8,685 bases of DNA from Candidatus Competibacteraceae bacterium (GCA_007120095.1 SKOM01000226.1:1-8685), one strand, 5' to 3'. Positions 1 to 8,328 are shown, counted from the first letter of the stretch. The notes: a model not told the origin generated them from the sequence alone. Translations and numbers: made by a program.

Positions 1-818
1 ATCTTGAGCTTAACCGCTGGTGAAGGTAAATCATCAGCGTTAATCTGCCGTTGTACTTTGAACAATTCGGGCAGATGGGCGTAGTTGAACACCGACAGAC
101 GATCCGCATCCAGATCGATCACCACGTCCAGAGTGCGGTCAAAACTTTCCGCTGTCTGCTTGGGCAAACCGTAAATCAAATCCAAACTGATGGAACGGAA
201 TTGCTGTTCGCGGGCCGCTCGAATGCAGTCCTCGGTGACATCCAGCGGCTGGACCCGGTTCACAGCACGTTGCACTTCTATATCAACGTCTTGCACCCCT
301 AAGCTGAGGCGGTTGAAACCCAGCTCACGCAACAGGCCGATGGTATCCGGGCCAGCTTCACGTGGGTCGATTTCCACTGAATACTCGCCCTGATCATCGG
401 GCAAAAACACGAACAACTCCCGGCTGACCCGAATCAGTTCACGCATTTGCTCATCGCTGATGAACGTCGGCGTCCCGCCACCCCAGTGCAACTGTTCGAC
501 CGGCCGCTGTGAGTCAAACAGGTCAGCCTGCAAGGCCATCTCACGATACAGGCGATCCAGATACGGCTGAGCACGGGCGCGGTTGGCGGTAACGATTTTG
601 TTGCAGCCGCAGTAAAAGCACACCTGGGCGCAAAACGGCAAATGGAAATACAACGACAGCGGCGTACCCTTGCGGTTGCCCGCTTCCACCTCACGCAGAT
701 AGTCTTCCAGGCCGAACTGCTCATGGAATTGCACCGCCGTCGGGTACGAGGTGTAACGCGGCCCAGGACGATCGTACTTACGGAGCAGATCCGGGGCGAA
801 ATCGATAGCAACATTCAT
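1..818 (-). CDS. hemN: Oxygen-independent coproporphyrinogen III oxidase, 3'-truncated by window edge
   Basis: HemN is a cytoplasmic radical-SAM enzyme that oxidatively decarboxylates coproporphyrinogen III to protoporphyrinogen IX in haem synthesis without oxygen. The frame is open from ATG at 818 to base 1, giving 272 codons; the E. coli protein has about 457, so the C-terminal part lies outside. Visible motifs are the family N-terminal GPRYTSYPTA (residues 19-28), Y57, the [4Fe-4S]/SAM cysteines C63-x3-C67-x2-C70 followed by C72 (FCAQVCFYCGCNK), the GGGTPT SAM-binding motif (113-118), a VEIDPRE segment near 148 and a DLIYGLPKQT segment near 210. The extra C72 and the N-terminal motif separate true HemN from HemW-type relatives. 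ATG 818 gives the family's usual N-terminus; a second ATG at 814 is out of frame. The Shine-Dalgarno is weak. It lies downstream of glgB in the same direction but has its own FNR/Anr-type promoter. Confidence 0.95.
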   Translation of the reverse strand, partial: MNVAIDFAPDLLRKYDRPGPRYTSYPTAVQFHEQFGLEDYLREVEAGNRKGTPLSLYFHLPFCAQVCFYCGCNKIVTANRARAQPYLDRLYREMALQADLFDSQRPVEQLHWGGGTPTFISDEQMRELIRVSRELFVFLPDDQGEYSVEIDPREAGPDTIGLLRELGFNRLSLGVQDVDIEVQRAVNRVQPLDVTEDCIRAAREQQFRSISLDLIYGLPKQTAESFDRTLDVVIDLDADRLSVFNYAHLPELFKVQRQINADDLPSPAVKLK

Positions 819-843
819 AAACTGTGGCCCGTTAAAGTCAATG

Positions 844-856
844 CCCTAGCACTCTA
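844..856 (-). promoter_or_regulatory. Predicted hemN -10 element and start site (class II FNR-type promoter)
   Basis: If the FNR/Anr box is centred at -41.5, as at class II promoters, transcription would start at base 844 (a G on the minus strand). The -10 hexamer would then be at 856-851, where the minus strand reads TAGAGT, a 4 of 6 match to TATAAT. This leaves a leader of about 26 nt before the ATG at 818. The box is seen directly; the start site is inferred from geometry. Confidence 0.55.
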
Positions 857-878
857 AAGGCTACCATGGCAAGACGCT

Positions 879-892
879 TTGATCTGGATCAA
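879..892 (-). promoter_or_regulatory. FNR/Anr box upstream of hemN
   Basis: The sequence TTGATCCAGATCAA, read on the minus strand, matches the FNR/Anr consensus TTGAT-N4-ATCAA at all ten specified positions. Its centre (between 885 and 886) is about 67 bp upstream of the hemN ATG. FNR and Anr are oxygen-labile [4Fe-4S] activators that bind this site under low oxygen, and hemN is an established target in pseudomonads. It implies low-oxygen induction of hemN. The site is symmetric, but the only start codon suitably placed downstream is that of hemN. Confidence 0.85.
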
Positions 893-945
893 GCTAACGG
901 CAATCACCATCTGGCCCATTAGATAGAGGTGAAAATTTTTCGCCC

Positions 946-3099
946 CTAATCGAGCTGTAAGATCAACACCCCTAACGGAGGCAACGTCAGGTTCAGCGAC
1001 CATTCGCGGTTATGACAGGGTAGTGCGTCGGCGGTGATTCTACCCAAATTGCCTACACCGCTCCCGCCGTAATATTCTGCATCGCTGTTGAGAATTTCGC
1101 GGTAATCACCCGGTGCCGGCACCCCGATGCGGTAGCCGGTACGCACTAACGGCGTGAAATTACCCACCGCAATCACCACCTGATCATCACTGCGACGCAG
1201 AAACGAAAACACGCTTTGCAGGCTGTCAGCGCTGTTAATCCACTCAAACCCCCGGCTGTCGACATCGTACTGGTGCAGCGCCGGCAAAGTGGCATATAAG
1301 CGATTCAAATCACGCAATAACTGCTGCACCCCGGCATGCCAGCGGCTATGCAATAAGTCCCAATCCAGAGCCGCGTCATGATTCCATTCCCGCCCCTGGC
1401 CAAATTCATTGCCCATAAACAACAGTTTTTTGCCCGGATGCGCGTACATAAAGCTGTAATACAGGCGTAAATTAGCGAATTGCTGCCAGGTATCACCCGG
1501 CATCCGCGCCAACATCGAACCTTTGCCATGCACCACTTCATCATGTGACAGTGGCAATACAAAGTTCTCGCTGAAGGCGTAGACCAGACCGAATGTGATC
1601 TGGTCGTGGTGGTAGCGGCGATGGATCGGGTCTTCGCTGATGTAATTGAGGGTATCGTGCATCCAGCCCATATTCCACTTGTAGGTAAAGCCCAATCCAC
1701 CGAGATAGGTCGGACGGGAAACCATAGGCCATGCTGTTGATTCTTCTGCGATAGTTATCGCTCCTGCGGCATGTACAACCGTATTCATATGCTGCAGAAA
1801 AGCAACCGCCTCAAGGTTCTCATTGCCCCCGTACTGATTGGGTAACCACTCACCCTCCCGGCGCGAGTAGTTGAGATACAGCATTGAGGCCACCGCATCC
1901 ACTCGCAGGGCATCAATATGATACTCGTACACCCAGAATAAAGCGTTTGCAATCAGATAATTATTTACTTCGGCGCGGCCAAAATTAAACACCAGGGTTC
2001 CCCAATCGGGCTGCTCGCCACGCCGAGGGTCATCGTGTTCGTACAGGGCTGTACCATCAAAGCGGCCGAGACCGTGTGAATCCTTGGGAAAGTGGGCCGG
2101 AACCCAATCCATAATCACGCCGATACCCGCTTGATGACAACAATCGACAAAATACTTGAAATCGTCCGGTGTACCGAAACGGTAGGTCGGGGCGAACAGC
2201 CCGATCGGCTGATAACCCCAAGACCCATCAAAAGGGTGTTCGCTCACCGGCAACAGCTCGATATGGGTAAACCCCATACCGGAGACATAGGGGATCAGTT
2301 GCTCGGCCAGTTCACGATAAGTCAGGTACTGGCCGTTCTCTTGGCGCCGCCAGGACCCCAGGTGAACTTCATAAATACTCAATGGGGCATTAAAGGCCAA
2401 AGCGCGATTAGCACACCAATCCGCATCCTGCCATTGATACTCGCTGCGGCATACAATCCCAGCATTGCCCGGCGGCGGTTCCATGGCCCGGGCGAAAGGA
2501 TCAGCCTTGAGAGGTAGTAACTGTTTTTGCGGCCCCAACAATTCAAATTTGTACAGCATCCCCGCACCGATGCCAGGGATGAAAATATCCCAGACTCCAT
2601 TACCCGGATGATAGCGCATCGGATGGCGGCGTCCATCCCAGTCATTGAACGACCCCACCACACTGACCCGGTAGGCATTGGGTGCCCAAACGGCAAAATA
2701 CACCCCCACGACGGCATTGATGGCTGTGCAGTGCGCCCCTAAGCGCTGATAGAGCTGTTCATGGGTGCCTTCGGCCATCAAATGGCGATCCAGTTCACCC
2801 AGTGGCGACTCGAATCGATAGGCGTCATCAATAACCCAACGATGCCCGCTATTGCCGAGACGCAGACGATAAGCGCTGATCGGCAGAGTGAAACGCGCCT
2901 CGAACAAACCGGCAGGATGAATACGCTGCATCTCAGCCAGAGCGTCGTCGTTGTCATCGACCACAGTGACCGTCTGAGCTTGCGGTTGGAAACTGCGGAC
3001 GATCCAGTAACCGTCATGGGTGGGGTGTGGCCCCAACACCGCGAAAGCATCGCGGTGTTCACCACGGATTAAGGCATCTAGATCGGTTTGTGTTGTCAT
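946..3099 (-). CDS. glgB: 1,4-alpha-glucan branching enzyme
   Basis: GlgB cuts alpha-1,4-glucan chains and re-attaches them through alpha-1,6 links, building branched glycogen in the cytoplasm. The 717-residue product is close to the 728 of E. coli GlgB. The order is an N-terminal module (about 10-105), a CBM48 beta-sandwich (about 120-210), a GH13 (subfamily 9-like) barrel (about 240-600) and a C-terminal beta domain. GH13 regions are visible: DWVPAHFP (331-338), DALRVDAVAS with nucleophile D401, IAEES with acid/base E452, and LSHDEVVHGKGSM with D520. The full N1 module groups it with enterobacterial-type long enzymes rather than the short form. The ATG overlaps the glgA stop by 4 bp (ATGA), which suggests translational coupling; no strong ribosome-binding site is seen. 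Nothing downstream before the hemN promoter looks like a good terminator. Confidence 0.97.
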   Translation of the reverse strand: MTTQTDLDALIRGEHRDAFAVLGPHPTHDGYWIVRSFQPQAQTVTVVDDNDDALAEMQRIHPAGLFEARFTLPISAYRLRLGNSGHRWVIDDAYRFESPLGELDRHLMAEGTHEQLYQRLGAHCTAINAVVGVYFAVWAPNAYRVSVVGSFNDWDGRRHPMRYHPGNGVWDIFIPGIGAGMLYKFELLGPQKQLLPLKADPFARAMEPPPGNAGIVCRSEYQWQDADWCANRALAFNAPLSIYEVHLGSWRRQENGQYLTYRELAEQLIPYVSGMGFTHIELLPVSEHPFDGSWGYQPIGLFAPTYRFGTPDDFKYFVDCCHQAGIGVIMDWVPAHFPKDSHGLGRFDGTALYEHDDPRRGEQPDWGTLVFNFGRAEVNNYLIANALFWVYEYHIDALRVDAVASMLYLNYSRREGEWLPNQYGGNENLEAVAFLQHMNTVVHAAGAITIAEESTAWPMVSRPTYLGGLGFTYKWNMGWMHDTLNYISEDPIHRRYHHDQITFGLVYAFSENFVLPLSHDEVVHGKGSMLARMPGDTWQQFANLRLYYSFMYAHPGKKLLFMGNEFGQGREWNHDAALDWDLLHSRWHAGVQQLLRDLNRLYATLPALHQYDVDSRGFEWINSADSLQSVFSFLRRSDDQVVIAVGNFTPLVRTGYRIGVPAPGDYREILNSDAEYYGGSGVGNLGRITADALPCHNREWSLNLTLPPLGVLILQLD

Positions 3100-4667
3100 C
3101 GCGGTACTCGATAGAGTTGCATGATATAGGCCTGAGCACTGTCGGCCCAGGGAAAGCGTGCGGCTGCCGCATTGTCGGCAATTTCCTGCCAGCGTTCCGG
3201 GTGATTACGGCGCAATTTCAGCGCCTCGTGCAAGGTGATCACTAGGTTTTCGGCTTGTTCGATCAGGCTATCTCCTGAAAAAACGAAACCGTTAACCCCA
3301 TGGCTTACCGTATCATGCAAGCCACCCACATCGCGAACCAGACAAGGCTGTCCCGCCCGCATGGCTAACATCTGGCTGATGCCACAAGGCTCAAAAGAAC
3401 TCGGCATCAAGAACAGATCACCGACCGAATACAGAGCTTGGGACACGGTATCCGAATAGCCACAGAGAAACAGAAGATTATCGTGCCGTCCCGCCATTTC
3501 GGTGAAAAACTGCTGGTAATCCGTATCGCCACTACCGAGCAGGATGAACAACCCCTGCTCACCTAAGCCATCCAGCAGATGTTCCAGAGCGGGACGCCCA
3601 TCAGAACAAGACTGAACCAGCAGCCGTACTTTTTGACTGGTGAGACGGCCAATACTGGTCATCACCGTATCCGGACGCCGTGTCAGCCAGCGGTTGAGCT
3701 GGTTGAGCGCAACAAAATGGCTGCTCGCCAACTGAGCTGAATGTCCCGCCCAAGCCAGTATTTGCCGATTAAGCAACTGAGTCAGGCCCGGCCAGTCCAG
3801 ATCCACGGGATGGGCATCGGCGTAGTTACAGCCGTTGAGAATACCGTACAAGCGGTTCTGTGCCTGTGCTTGCGCCAGATCCCGCTCTAAACCCTCACCA
3901 CCATAATATCCGCGGGATTCCACCGCACTGGGATAAAGAATTTCGCGAGCATAAGTGGGAGAAACCGTGTGCACCGCATCAGCGAGACGGATAGCCGTCG
4001 CTATGGGGTTAATACAGTGCGGCCAGCGCGGATCAGCTACCAGAGCATGAGGATAGCGCAAATCCGGAAACCACCGCGCCAGCGACGCGGGATCATCGTC
4101 GAGCGGCCTGACCCCTTGCAAGGACAGATTATGGATGGTGAATACGCAGCGCACGGATTGCAGCGACCAATACTGGGGACGACAGCGGCGCAGCAGCAAA
4201 AAAAACGCAGTATGCCAGTCGTGTAAATGAATAACCTCGGGCATCTCACAGCGGCCTTGGACTAACAGTTCGGCCGCTGCGGCGCAGAACAAGGCAAATT
4301 TAGTGGCGTCACGCGCAAAGGGGCGGTCTGGCGGATCATCACAATACACAGTGCCGGGGCCGCACAACGAAAACAGCGGGTGCTCTAACACCCAGTGACG
4401 CACCTGAACGTTGGGGGCGTAACCTGGGCGAGTCGGCAGCTCGTACAGCCCCACTTGACGATCACTGCCGGCGAAATTAACCGGAAAGGTCGCCAAAAGC
4501 TCGGCACCCGGCTGTTCGGCCAAGTGCCCGTAGCCGGGTATGATCACCGTCACCCGGCAATCCAATTCGACCAGGGCCGGAGGGACATCACGCAATACAT
4601 CACCGATGCCGCCGACTTTAGCCTTGGGCAGCGCGTCGTTTTCCGCCGCCAACATCACAATGTCCAT
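3096..4667 (-). CDS. glgA: Glycogen synthase (ADP-glucose), GT5 family, KVGG type
   Basis: GlgA transfers glucose from ADP-glucose to the non-reducing end of alpha-1,4-glucan. The 523-residue product is longer than the 477 of E. coli GlgA. The N-terminal Rossmann half carries K17-V-G-G (ADP-glucose/glucan site), HLHDWHT (138-144) and FTIHNLSLQG (176-185). The C-terminal half carries SIGRLTSQK (328-336), with the phosphate-binding Arg and Lys, and SFEPCGISQ (414-422), which holds the conserved Glu, then VGGLHDTV (437-444). K17 sits 16 residues after the start, matching the spacing in E. coli (K15), which supports ATG 4667. The threonine of the usual KTGG is valine here, as in starch synthase III/IV-like and cyanobacterial GlgA2 enzymes. 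The start codon directly follows the pgm stop (TAGATG), and the 3' end overlaps glgB by 4 bp, so the three genes are very likely co-transcribed. Confidence 0.95.
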   Translation of the reverse strand: MDIVMLAAENDALPKAKVGGIGDVLRDVPPALVELDCRVTVIIPGYGHLAEQPGAELLATFPVNFAGSDRQVGLYELPTRPGYAPNVQVRHWVLEHPLFSLCGPGTVYCDDPPDRPFARDATKFALFCAAAAELLVQGRCEMPEVIHLHDWHTAFFLLLRRCRPQYWSLQSVRCVFTIHNLSLQGVRPLDDDPASLARWFPDLRYPHALVADPRWPHCINPIATAIRLADAVHTVSPTYAREILYPSAVESRGYYGGEGLERDLAQAQAQNRLYGILNGCNYADAHPVDLDWPGLTQLLNRQILAWAGHSAQLASSHFVALNQLNRWLTRRPDTVMTSIGRLTSQKVRLLVQSCSDGRPALEHLLDGLGEQGLFILLGSGDTDYQQFFTEMAGRHDNLLFLCGYSDTVSQALYSVGDLFLMPSSFEPCGISQMLAMRAGQPCLVRDVGGLHDTVSHGVNGFVFSGDSLIEQAENLVITLHEALKLRRNHPERWQEIADNAAAARFPWADSAQAYIMQLYRVPR

Positions 4668-6323
4668 CTAGGTGATCACGCTCGGGGCCGTGCGACCGAT
4701 GTAAGCTTCGATCTCGGCCAACTGCTGCGATAGCGTGATCAGCTCTGCTAAAGCAATTTGCGGGTCTTGATCATGCCGCTCGGGGGTCGGCTCATGGCGC
4801 TCAATATAAACGCGCAGAGTCGCCCCCTGAGTGCCGGTGCCTGATAAACGATAGACTATCCTCGGCCCGCCACCGGAACCGCTGAAGCCGATGCGTAAGC
4901 CCTGGCCTTGACTGACGGTTTCATCAATGGGATCGGTATAGCTGAAATCGTCACAATATTCGATCTCAAACGCGCCGAAACGCTGACCGACTAACTCAGA
5001 GCCACGGCGGCGCAGGGCATCCATCAGCGCCTGGGCGCGTTCGGCGTCCACCGCTTCATAATCGTGGCGGGTATAAAAATTACGCCCGTAGCGTGTCCAG
5101 TGTTGATGGGCAATCGCGCTGACACTTTCCTGGCGTACCGCCAGAATATTCAGCCAGAACAGCACCGCCCACAGACCGTCTTTTTCGCGCACATGGTCAG
5201 AGCTGGTGCCAAAAGATTCCTCACCGCACAGGGTGATTCGCCCGGCATCGAGCAGATTGCCGAAAAACTTCCAGCCGGTGGGTGTTTCAAAACACTCAAT
5301 ACCGAGCTGTTCGGCAACGCGATCTACCGCCCGGCTGGTCGGCATGGAGCGAGCCACACCGGCTAAGCCCTTGGCGTAACCCGGCACTAATGTGGCATTG
5401 GCCACCAATATCGCCAGACTATCGCTGGGAGTGATATAGCACTCCCGGCCCAGAATCATATTACGATCCCCATCGCCATCAGACGCCGCACCCAGATCCG
5501 GCGCTTGCGGGCTGAACATCAGAGCCGCCAGCTCTTGGGCATGAGCGAGATTCGGATCGGGATGCGCACCACCGAAATCCGGCAACGGCGTACCGCGAAT
5601 CACGCTGCCTGCGGGTGCGCCCAGGCGCTGTTCCAGAATGGCATGAGCATACGGCCCGGTCACCGCATGCATACCGTCGAAGCGAATACTCAGTGCCCCT
5701 GAACGCAACGCCTGGCTCATGCGCTCAAAATCGAATAACTGCTCCATCAACTCGGCGTAATCGGCTACCGAATCAACGACCACAACTTGCATAGCGCCCA
5801 GTTGCTGCTCGCCGAGTTCATCGAGCTGAATATCAGCAGCATCGAGGGTGTAATACTCGCGGATGTTAAGACTGTTTTGGAAAATCGCCTCGGTGATGCG
5901 CTCCGGTGCGGGGCCACCGTTGCTGACATTGTATTTAATCCCGAAATCGCCTTCCGGCCCGCCGGGGTTATGGCTGGCTGAGAGCACCAGGCCACCCAGG
6001 GCTCGATATTTACGGATCAGGCAGGACACCGCAGGAGTGGACAAAATACCGCCCTGGCCGACCAGCATCCGACCCACACCATTGGCTGCGGCCATGCGCA
6101 GAATGATTTGCAGCGCCTCACGGTTGTAATAACGGCCATCCCCACCGATGACCAGGGTCTGACCGCGACGATCAGTCAAGGTATTGAACACCGATTGGAC
6201 GAAATTTTCGAGATAATTAGGCTGTTGAAAAACATCAACCCGCTTGCGCAGTCCAGAAGTGCCAGGGCGTTGATCAGTAAATGGCTGTGTGGTTACGGTT
6301 TTAATGGTCATTAGAAGGCTCAT
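4668..6323 (-). CDS. pgm: Phosphoglucomutase, alpha-D-glucose-phosphate specific
   Basis: Pgm interconverts glucose-6-phosphate and glucose-1-phosphate, supplying the precursor of ADP-glucose. The 551-residue length and motifs match the PGM1-like branch of the alpha-D-phosphohexomutases. Visible are GTSGLRKRV (21-29), the phosphoserine loop SASHNPGG with S117, the magnesium loop DGDGDR (D282, D284, D286), the sugar-binding loop GEESFG (367-372) and the C-terminal phosphate-binding SGTGTQGATLR. Two in-frame ATGs compete for the start. ATG 6323 gives MSLLMTIKTV; ATG 6311 gives MTIKTVTTQPFTDQ, which resembles the usual family N-terminus and would make 547 residues. Neither has a strong Shine-Dalgarno, so I give the longer form but consider 6311 at least as likely. 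It lies 24 bp (or 36 bp) after zapE and its TAG touches the glgA ATG. Confidence 0.95.
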   Translation of the reverse strand: MSLLMTIKTVTTQPFTDQRPGTSGLRKRVDVFQQPNYLENFVQSVFNTLTDRRGQTLVIGGDGRYYNREALQIILRMAAANGVGRMLVGQGGILSTPAVSCLIRKYRALGGLVLSASHNPGGPEGDFGIKYNVSNGGPAPERITEAIFQNSLNIREYYTLDAADIQLDELGEQQLGAMQVVVVDSVADYAELMEQLFDFERMSQALRSGALSIRFDGMHAVTGPYAHAILEQRLGAPAGSVIRGTPLPDFGGAHPDPNLAHAQELAALMFSPQAPDLGAASDGDGDRNMILGRECYITPSDSLAILVANATLVPGYAKGLAGVARSMPTSRAVDRVAEQLGIECFETPTGWKFFGNLLDAGRITLCGEESFGTSSDHVREKDGLWAVLFWLNILAVRQESVSAIAHQHWTRYGRNFYTRHDYEAVDAERAQALMDALRRRGSELVGQRFGAFEIEYCDDFSYTDPIDETVSQGQGLRIGFSGSGGGPRIVYRLSGTGTQGATLRVYIERHEPTPERHDQDPQIALAELITLSQQLAEIEAYIGRTAPSVIT

Positions 6324-6347
6324 TATAAAAATAGTAATAACGGGCGG

Positions 6348-7451
6348 TTAGGGCTGATGCGCCTTAGCTAGATAGTCATGGGACTGCATCTCGTGCAGGC
6401 GGCTGATGGCGCGTTGATAGTCAAAACGTAATTTCTCCCCTTGGTAGATATGTTCTATGGGTGCCGTCGCTGAACAGATCAGCTTAACGCTGCGATCGTA
6501 AAACTCATCAATCAGACTTAAGAAGCGACGAGCGGCATTCTCGCTGTACACATCCAGTACCGGAATATTAGATAACACCACCGTGTGGTACAAGCGGGCC
6601 AATTCGATGTAGTCATTTTGGCTGCGCGGTCCGTCGCATAAATCAACGAAATCAAACCAGATGACCCCATCGCCACGGCGGCGCGTGGGTATCATCCGGC
6701 CTTCAATCTCGACGCTGCCGCCCGCCTCACCCGCTTCGGGGCTGATATGTTCAAAGGCTGCGAGCAAGTGTTGATCGGTTTCGGCACTCAGCGGATGATG
6801 GAACAGTTGCAGTGAGTCCAGATACAGCAAGCGGTAATCCGTACCCTCCGCGATCGGGAACACCTCCAAATGCTGCTTGATCAGATCGATGGCCGGTAAA
6901 AAACGGGCGCGTTGCAAACCGTCGCGGTACAGTTCATCGGGTGGCAGATTCGAGGTCGTCACCAGGGTCACCCCGTGGACGAACAAATGCTCTAACAGAC
7001 CCGCTAACAGCATGGCATCGGTAATATCGGCCACAAAAAATTCATCCAGGCACAGCAGCCGCCCGCGTTGCGCCTGGGCCCGGGCCACCTGCTGTAAAGG
7101 ATTTTGCTGATCACGCAGAGCTTTCAAGGCGTTATGGGTCTGGCGCATGAAGCGGTGAAAGTGCACACGCTGCTTGTCCTCAATGCCGACATGCTGGAAG
7201 AACCGATCCATCATCCAGGTTTTGCCCCGCCCTACCCCACCCCACAAATACAGCCCCCGTACCGGTTGCACGGGAGTACGCTTCAGCAGCCGCGCCAAAA
7301 GTCTTCCCCGGTCGGGGTTTAACGGCCCGGCCTGACGCAGTGCCGTACTCAAGTGATGCAGGCGCTGCAAAGCCGCCTGCTGAGCGACGTCATAGGCCAG
7401 ACCGGGTTGCAAAAGAGGATCCGTTTCCACTGGCATGGTTACACTGCTCAT
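6348..7451 (-). CDS. zapE: Cell division protein ZapE (AFG1-like ATPase)
   Basis: The product is a 367-residue P-loop ATPase of the AFG1/ZapE family; E. coli ZapE has 375. In E. coli, ZapE is a Z-ring-associated ATPase needed for division under stress, including heat and low oxygen; the mitochondrial relative AFG1/LACE1 is linked to protein quality control. Visible are Walker A GGVGRGKT (71-78), RVHFHRFM (95-102), Walker B LLCLDEF (132-138), the sensor-like VTTSNLPP (164-171), and the C-terminal family segments IWFDFVDLCDGPRS and FLSLIDEFYDRSVKL. There is no signal peptide or membrane segment, which fits a cytoplasmic protein. The ATG overlaps the cysQ stop by 4 bp (ATGA), and the end of cysQ (GGATGGATGAG) is purine-rich and could help initiation. 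An in-frame ATG at 7436 is a less likely start. The position in front of glycogen genes is not explained by the known function. Confidence 0.95.
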   Translation of the reverse strand: MSSVTMPVETDPLLQPGLAYDVAQQAALQRLHHLSTALRQAGPLNPDRGRLLARLLKRTPVQPVRGLYLWGGVGRGKTWMMDRFFQHVGIEDKQRVHFHRFMRQTHNALKALRDQQNPLQQVARAQAQRGRLLCLDEFFVADITDAMLLAGLLEHLFVHGVTLVTTSNLPPDELYRDGLQRARFLPAIDLIKQHLEVFPIAEGTDYRLLYLDSLQLFHHPLSAETDQHLLAAFEHISPEAGEAGGSVEIEGRMIPTRRRGDGVIWFDFVDLCDGPRSQNDYIELARLYHTVVLSNIPVLDVYSENAARRFLSLIDEFYDRSVKLICSATAPIEHIYQGEKLRFDYQRAISRLHEMQSHDYLAKAHQP

Positions 7452-8281
7452 CCATCCATCCGAAAAACCGGTTTACGGCGTGGCAGGTACTGTGACCAGT
7501 CACGCGCCGGATCACCGAAAGCGTAAAAATCCGGATTCGTCAACGTGGGCCGGGCATTGTAGCGCAGCGGCTGCATAAACATATCGGTCAGTCCGCCGCC
7601 GGCTTCTTCGACAATAATCTGCGCCGCCGCTGTGTCCCATTCCGAGGTGGGCCCAAAACGCGGGTAAAGATCCACTTCACCCTCAGCCACCAGACAAGAT
7701 TTTAACGAACTGCCCAAAGACAGATAACGGTGGCGACCGAGATAATCCAGATAGGTGCTCAATGGGCGTCCCATGTATCGGCTGCCACTGGCCACCCGGA
7801 TGGGATCTTCGGCAGGAATCCGGGTATGAATTGCCTGGGCGGCCCCCTGCCACGCCTGCTTAAACGTCCCGTAATGGCGGACCGCAAAATAATAGAGCTG
7901 CTCGACGGGGATATAAATCAGGCCGAGTACCGGGCGCTGTTGATGAATCAGCGCGATATTGACGCTGAACTGGCCACTGCGGGCGATGAATTCTCGGGTG
8001 CCATCCAAAGGATCAACTAACCACAGCCAATCCCACAGTTGACGCTGCGCCAGGGGGATGCGGGGTGACTCCTCGGACAGCACTGGAATATCCGGCAGCA
8101 ACTCATATAAACCGTTTTCAATACAATGGTGAGCGGCAATGTCGGCTTCGGTGATCGGCGACAGATCGGATTTTTGGCGGACGGTGAAACCCGCCTGGTA
8201 AATATCAAGGATAGACTCACCCGCCATGCGGGCAATCGCTTGCAGAGGTTCGATAAGGGTAGCTAGTTCATCCGTTGTCAT
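7448..8281 (-). CDS. cysQ: 3'(2'),5'-bisphosphate nucleotidase CysQ
   Basis: CysQ removes the 3'-phosphate from adenosine 3',5'-bisphosphate (PAP), the by-product of PAPS-dependent sulfate reduction and sulfotransfer, and so prevents PAP build-up. The 277-residue product belongs to the inositol-monophosphatase-like family of lithium-sensitive phosphatases. Metal-binding motifs are SPITEAD (41-47), LSEES with E70 and E71, WLVDPLDGTREF with D90 and D93, and the C-terminal EWDTAAAQIIVEEAGG with D216. The WDxAA form and length favour CysQ over SuhB or HisN, although specificity within this family is not fully fixed by motif. The ATG at 8281 gives the normal family length; two ATGs at 8303 and 8300 are followed at once by a TAA. 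The Shine-Dalgarno is weak. It is the first gene of the apparent operon, and its upstream region is full of palindromic repeats. Confidence 0.93.
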   Translation of the reverse strand: MTTDELATLIEPLQAIARMAGESILDIYQAGFTVRQKSDLSPITEADIAAHHCIENGLYELLPDIPVLSEESPRIPLAQRQLWDWLWLVDPLDGTREFIARSGQFSVNIALIHQQRPVLGLIYIPVEQLYYFAVRHYGTFKQAWQGAAQAIHTRIPAEDPIRVASGSRYMGRPLSTYLDYLGRHRYLSLGSSLKSCLVAEGEVDLYPRFGPTSEWDTAAAQIIVEEAGGGLTDMFMQPLRYNARPTLTNPDFYAFGDPARDWSQYLPRRKPVFRMDG

Positions 8282-8328
8282 ACTGACTTATTTTACATCA
8301 TCCGTGTTACAAGACGTGACTTTCCCTC

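Larger units (their letters stand above)
819..945. other. glgB-hemN intergenic region
   Basis: The 127-bp gap holds the FNR/Anr box and the inferred hemN promoter. Beyond those I see only a short AT tract (931-940) just after the glgB stop, with no GC-rich hairpin before a T-run. Read-through from glgB into hemN is therefore possible in addition to the FNR/Anr-driven start. Confidence 0.6.

Noticed and set aside
434..814. A 126-codon minus-strand frame starting at ATG 814
   Set aside because: It is out of frame with hemN and rich in Arg, Cys and Ser as expected for a shadow; the frame from ATG 818 gives a clear HemN.
926..945. A rho-independent terminator after glgB
   Set aside because: AAAATTTT at 932-939 is a short AT palindrome without a GC-rich stem or a following T-run.
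2092..2517. A 141-codon open frame on the plus strand inside glgB
   Set aside because: It is antisense to a well-conserved part of glgB, including catalytic region I, and shows no protein-family features; the same applies to the other antisense frames in the window.
6331..6347. A terminator between zapE and pgm
   Set aside because: TAAC/GTTA near the zapE stop is only a 4-bp stem and the nearby T-run is short; the gap is too small for a confident call.
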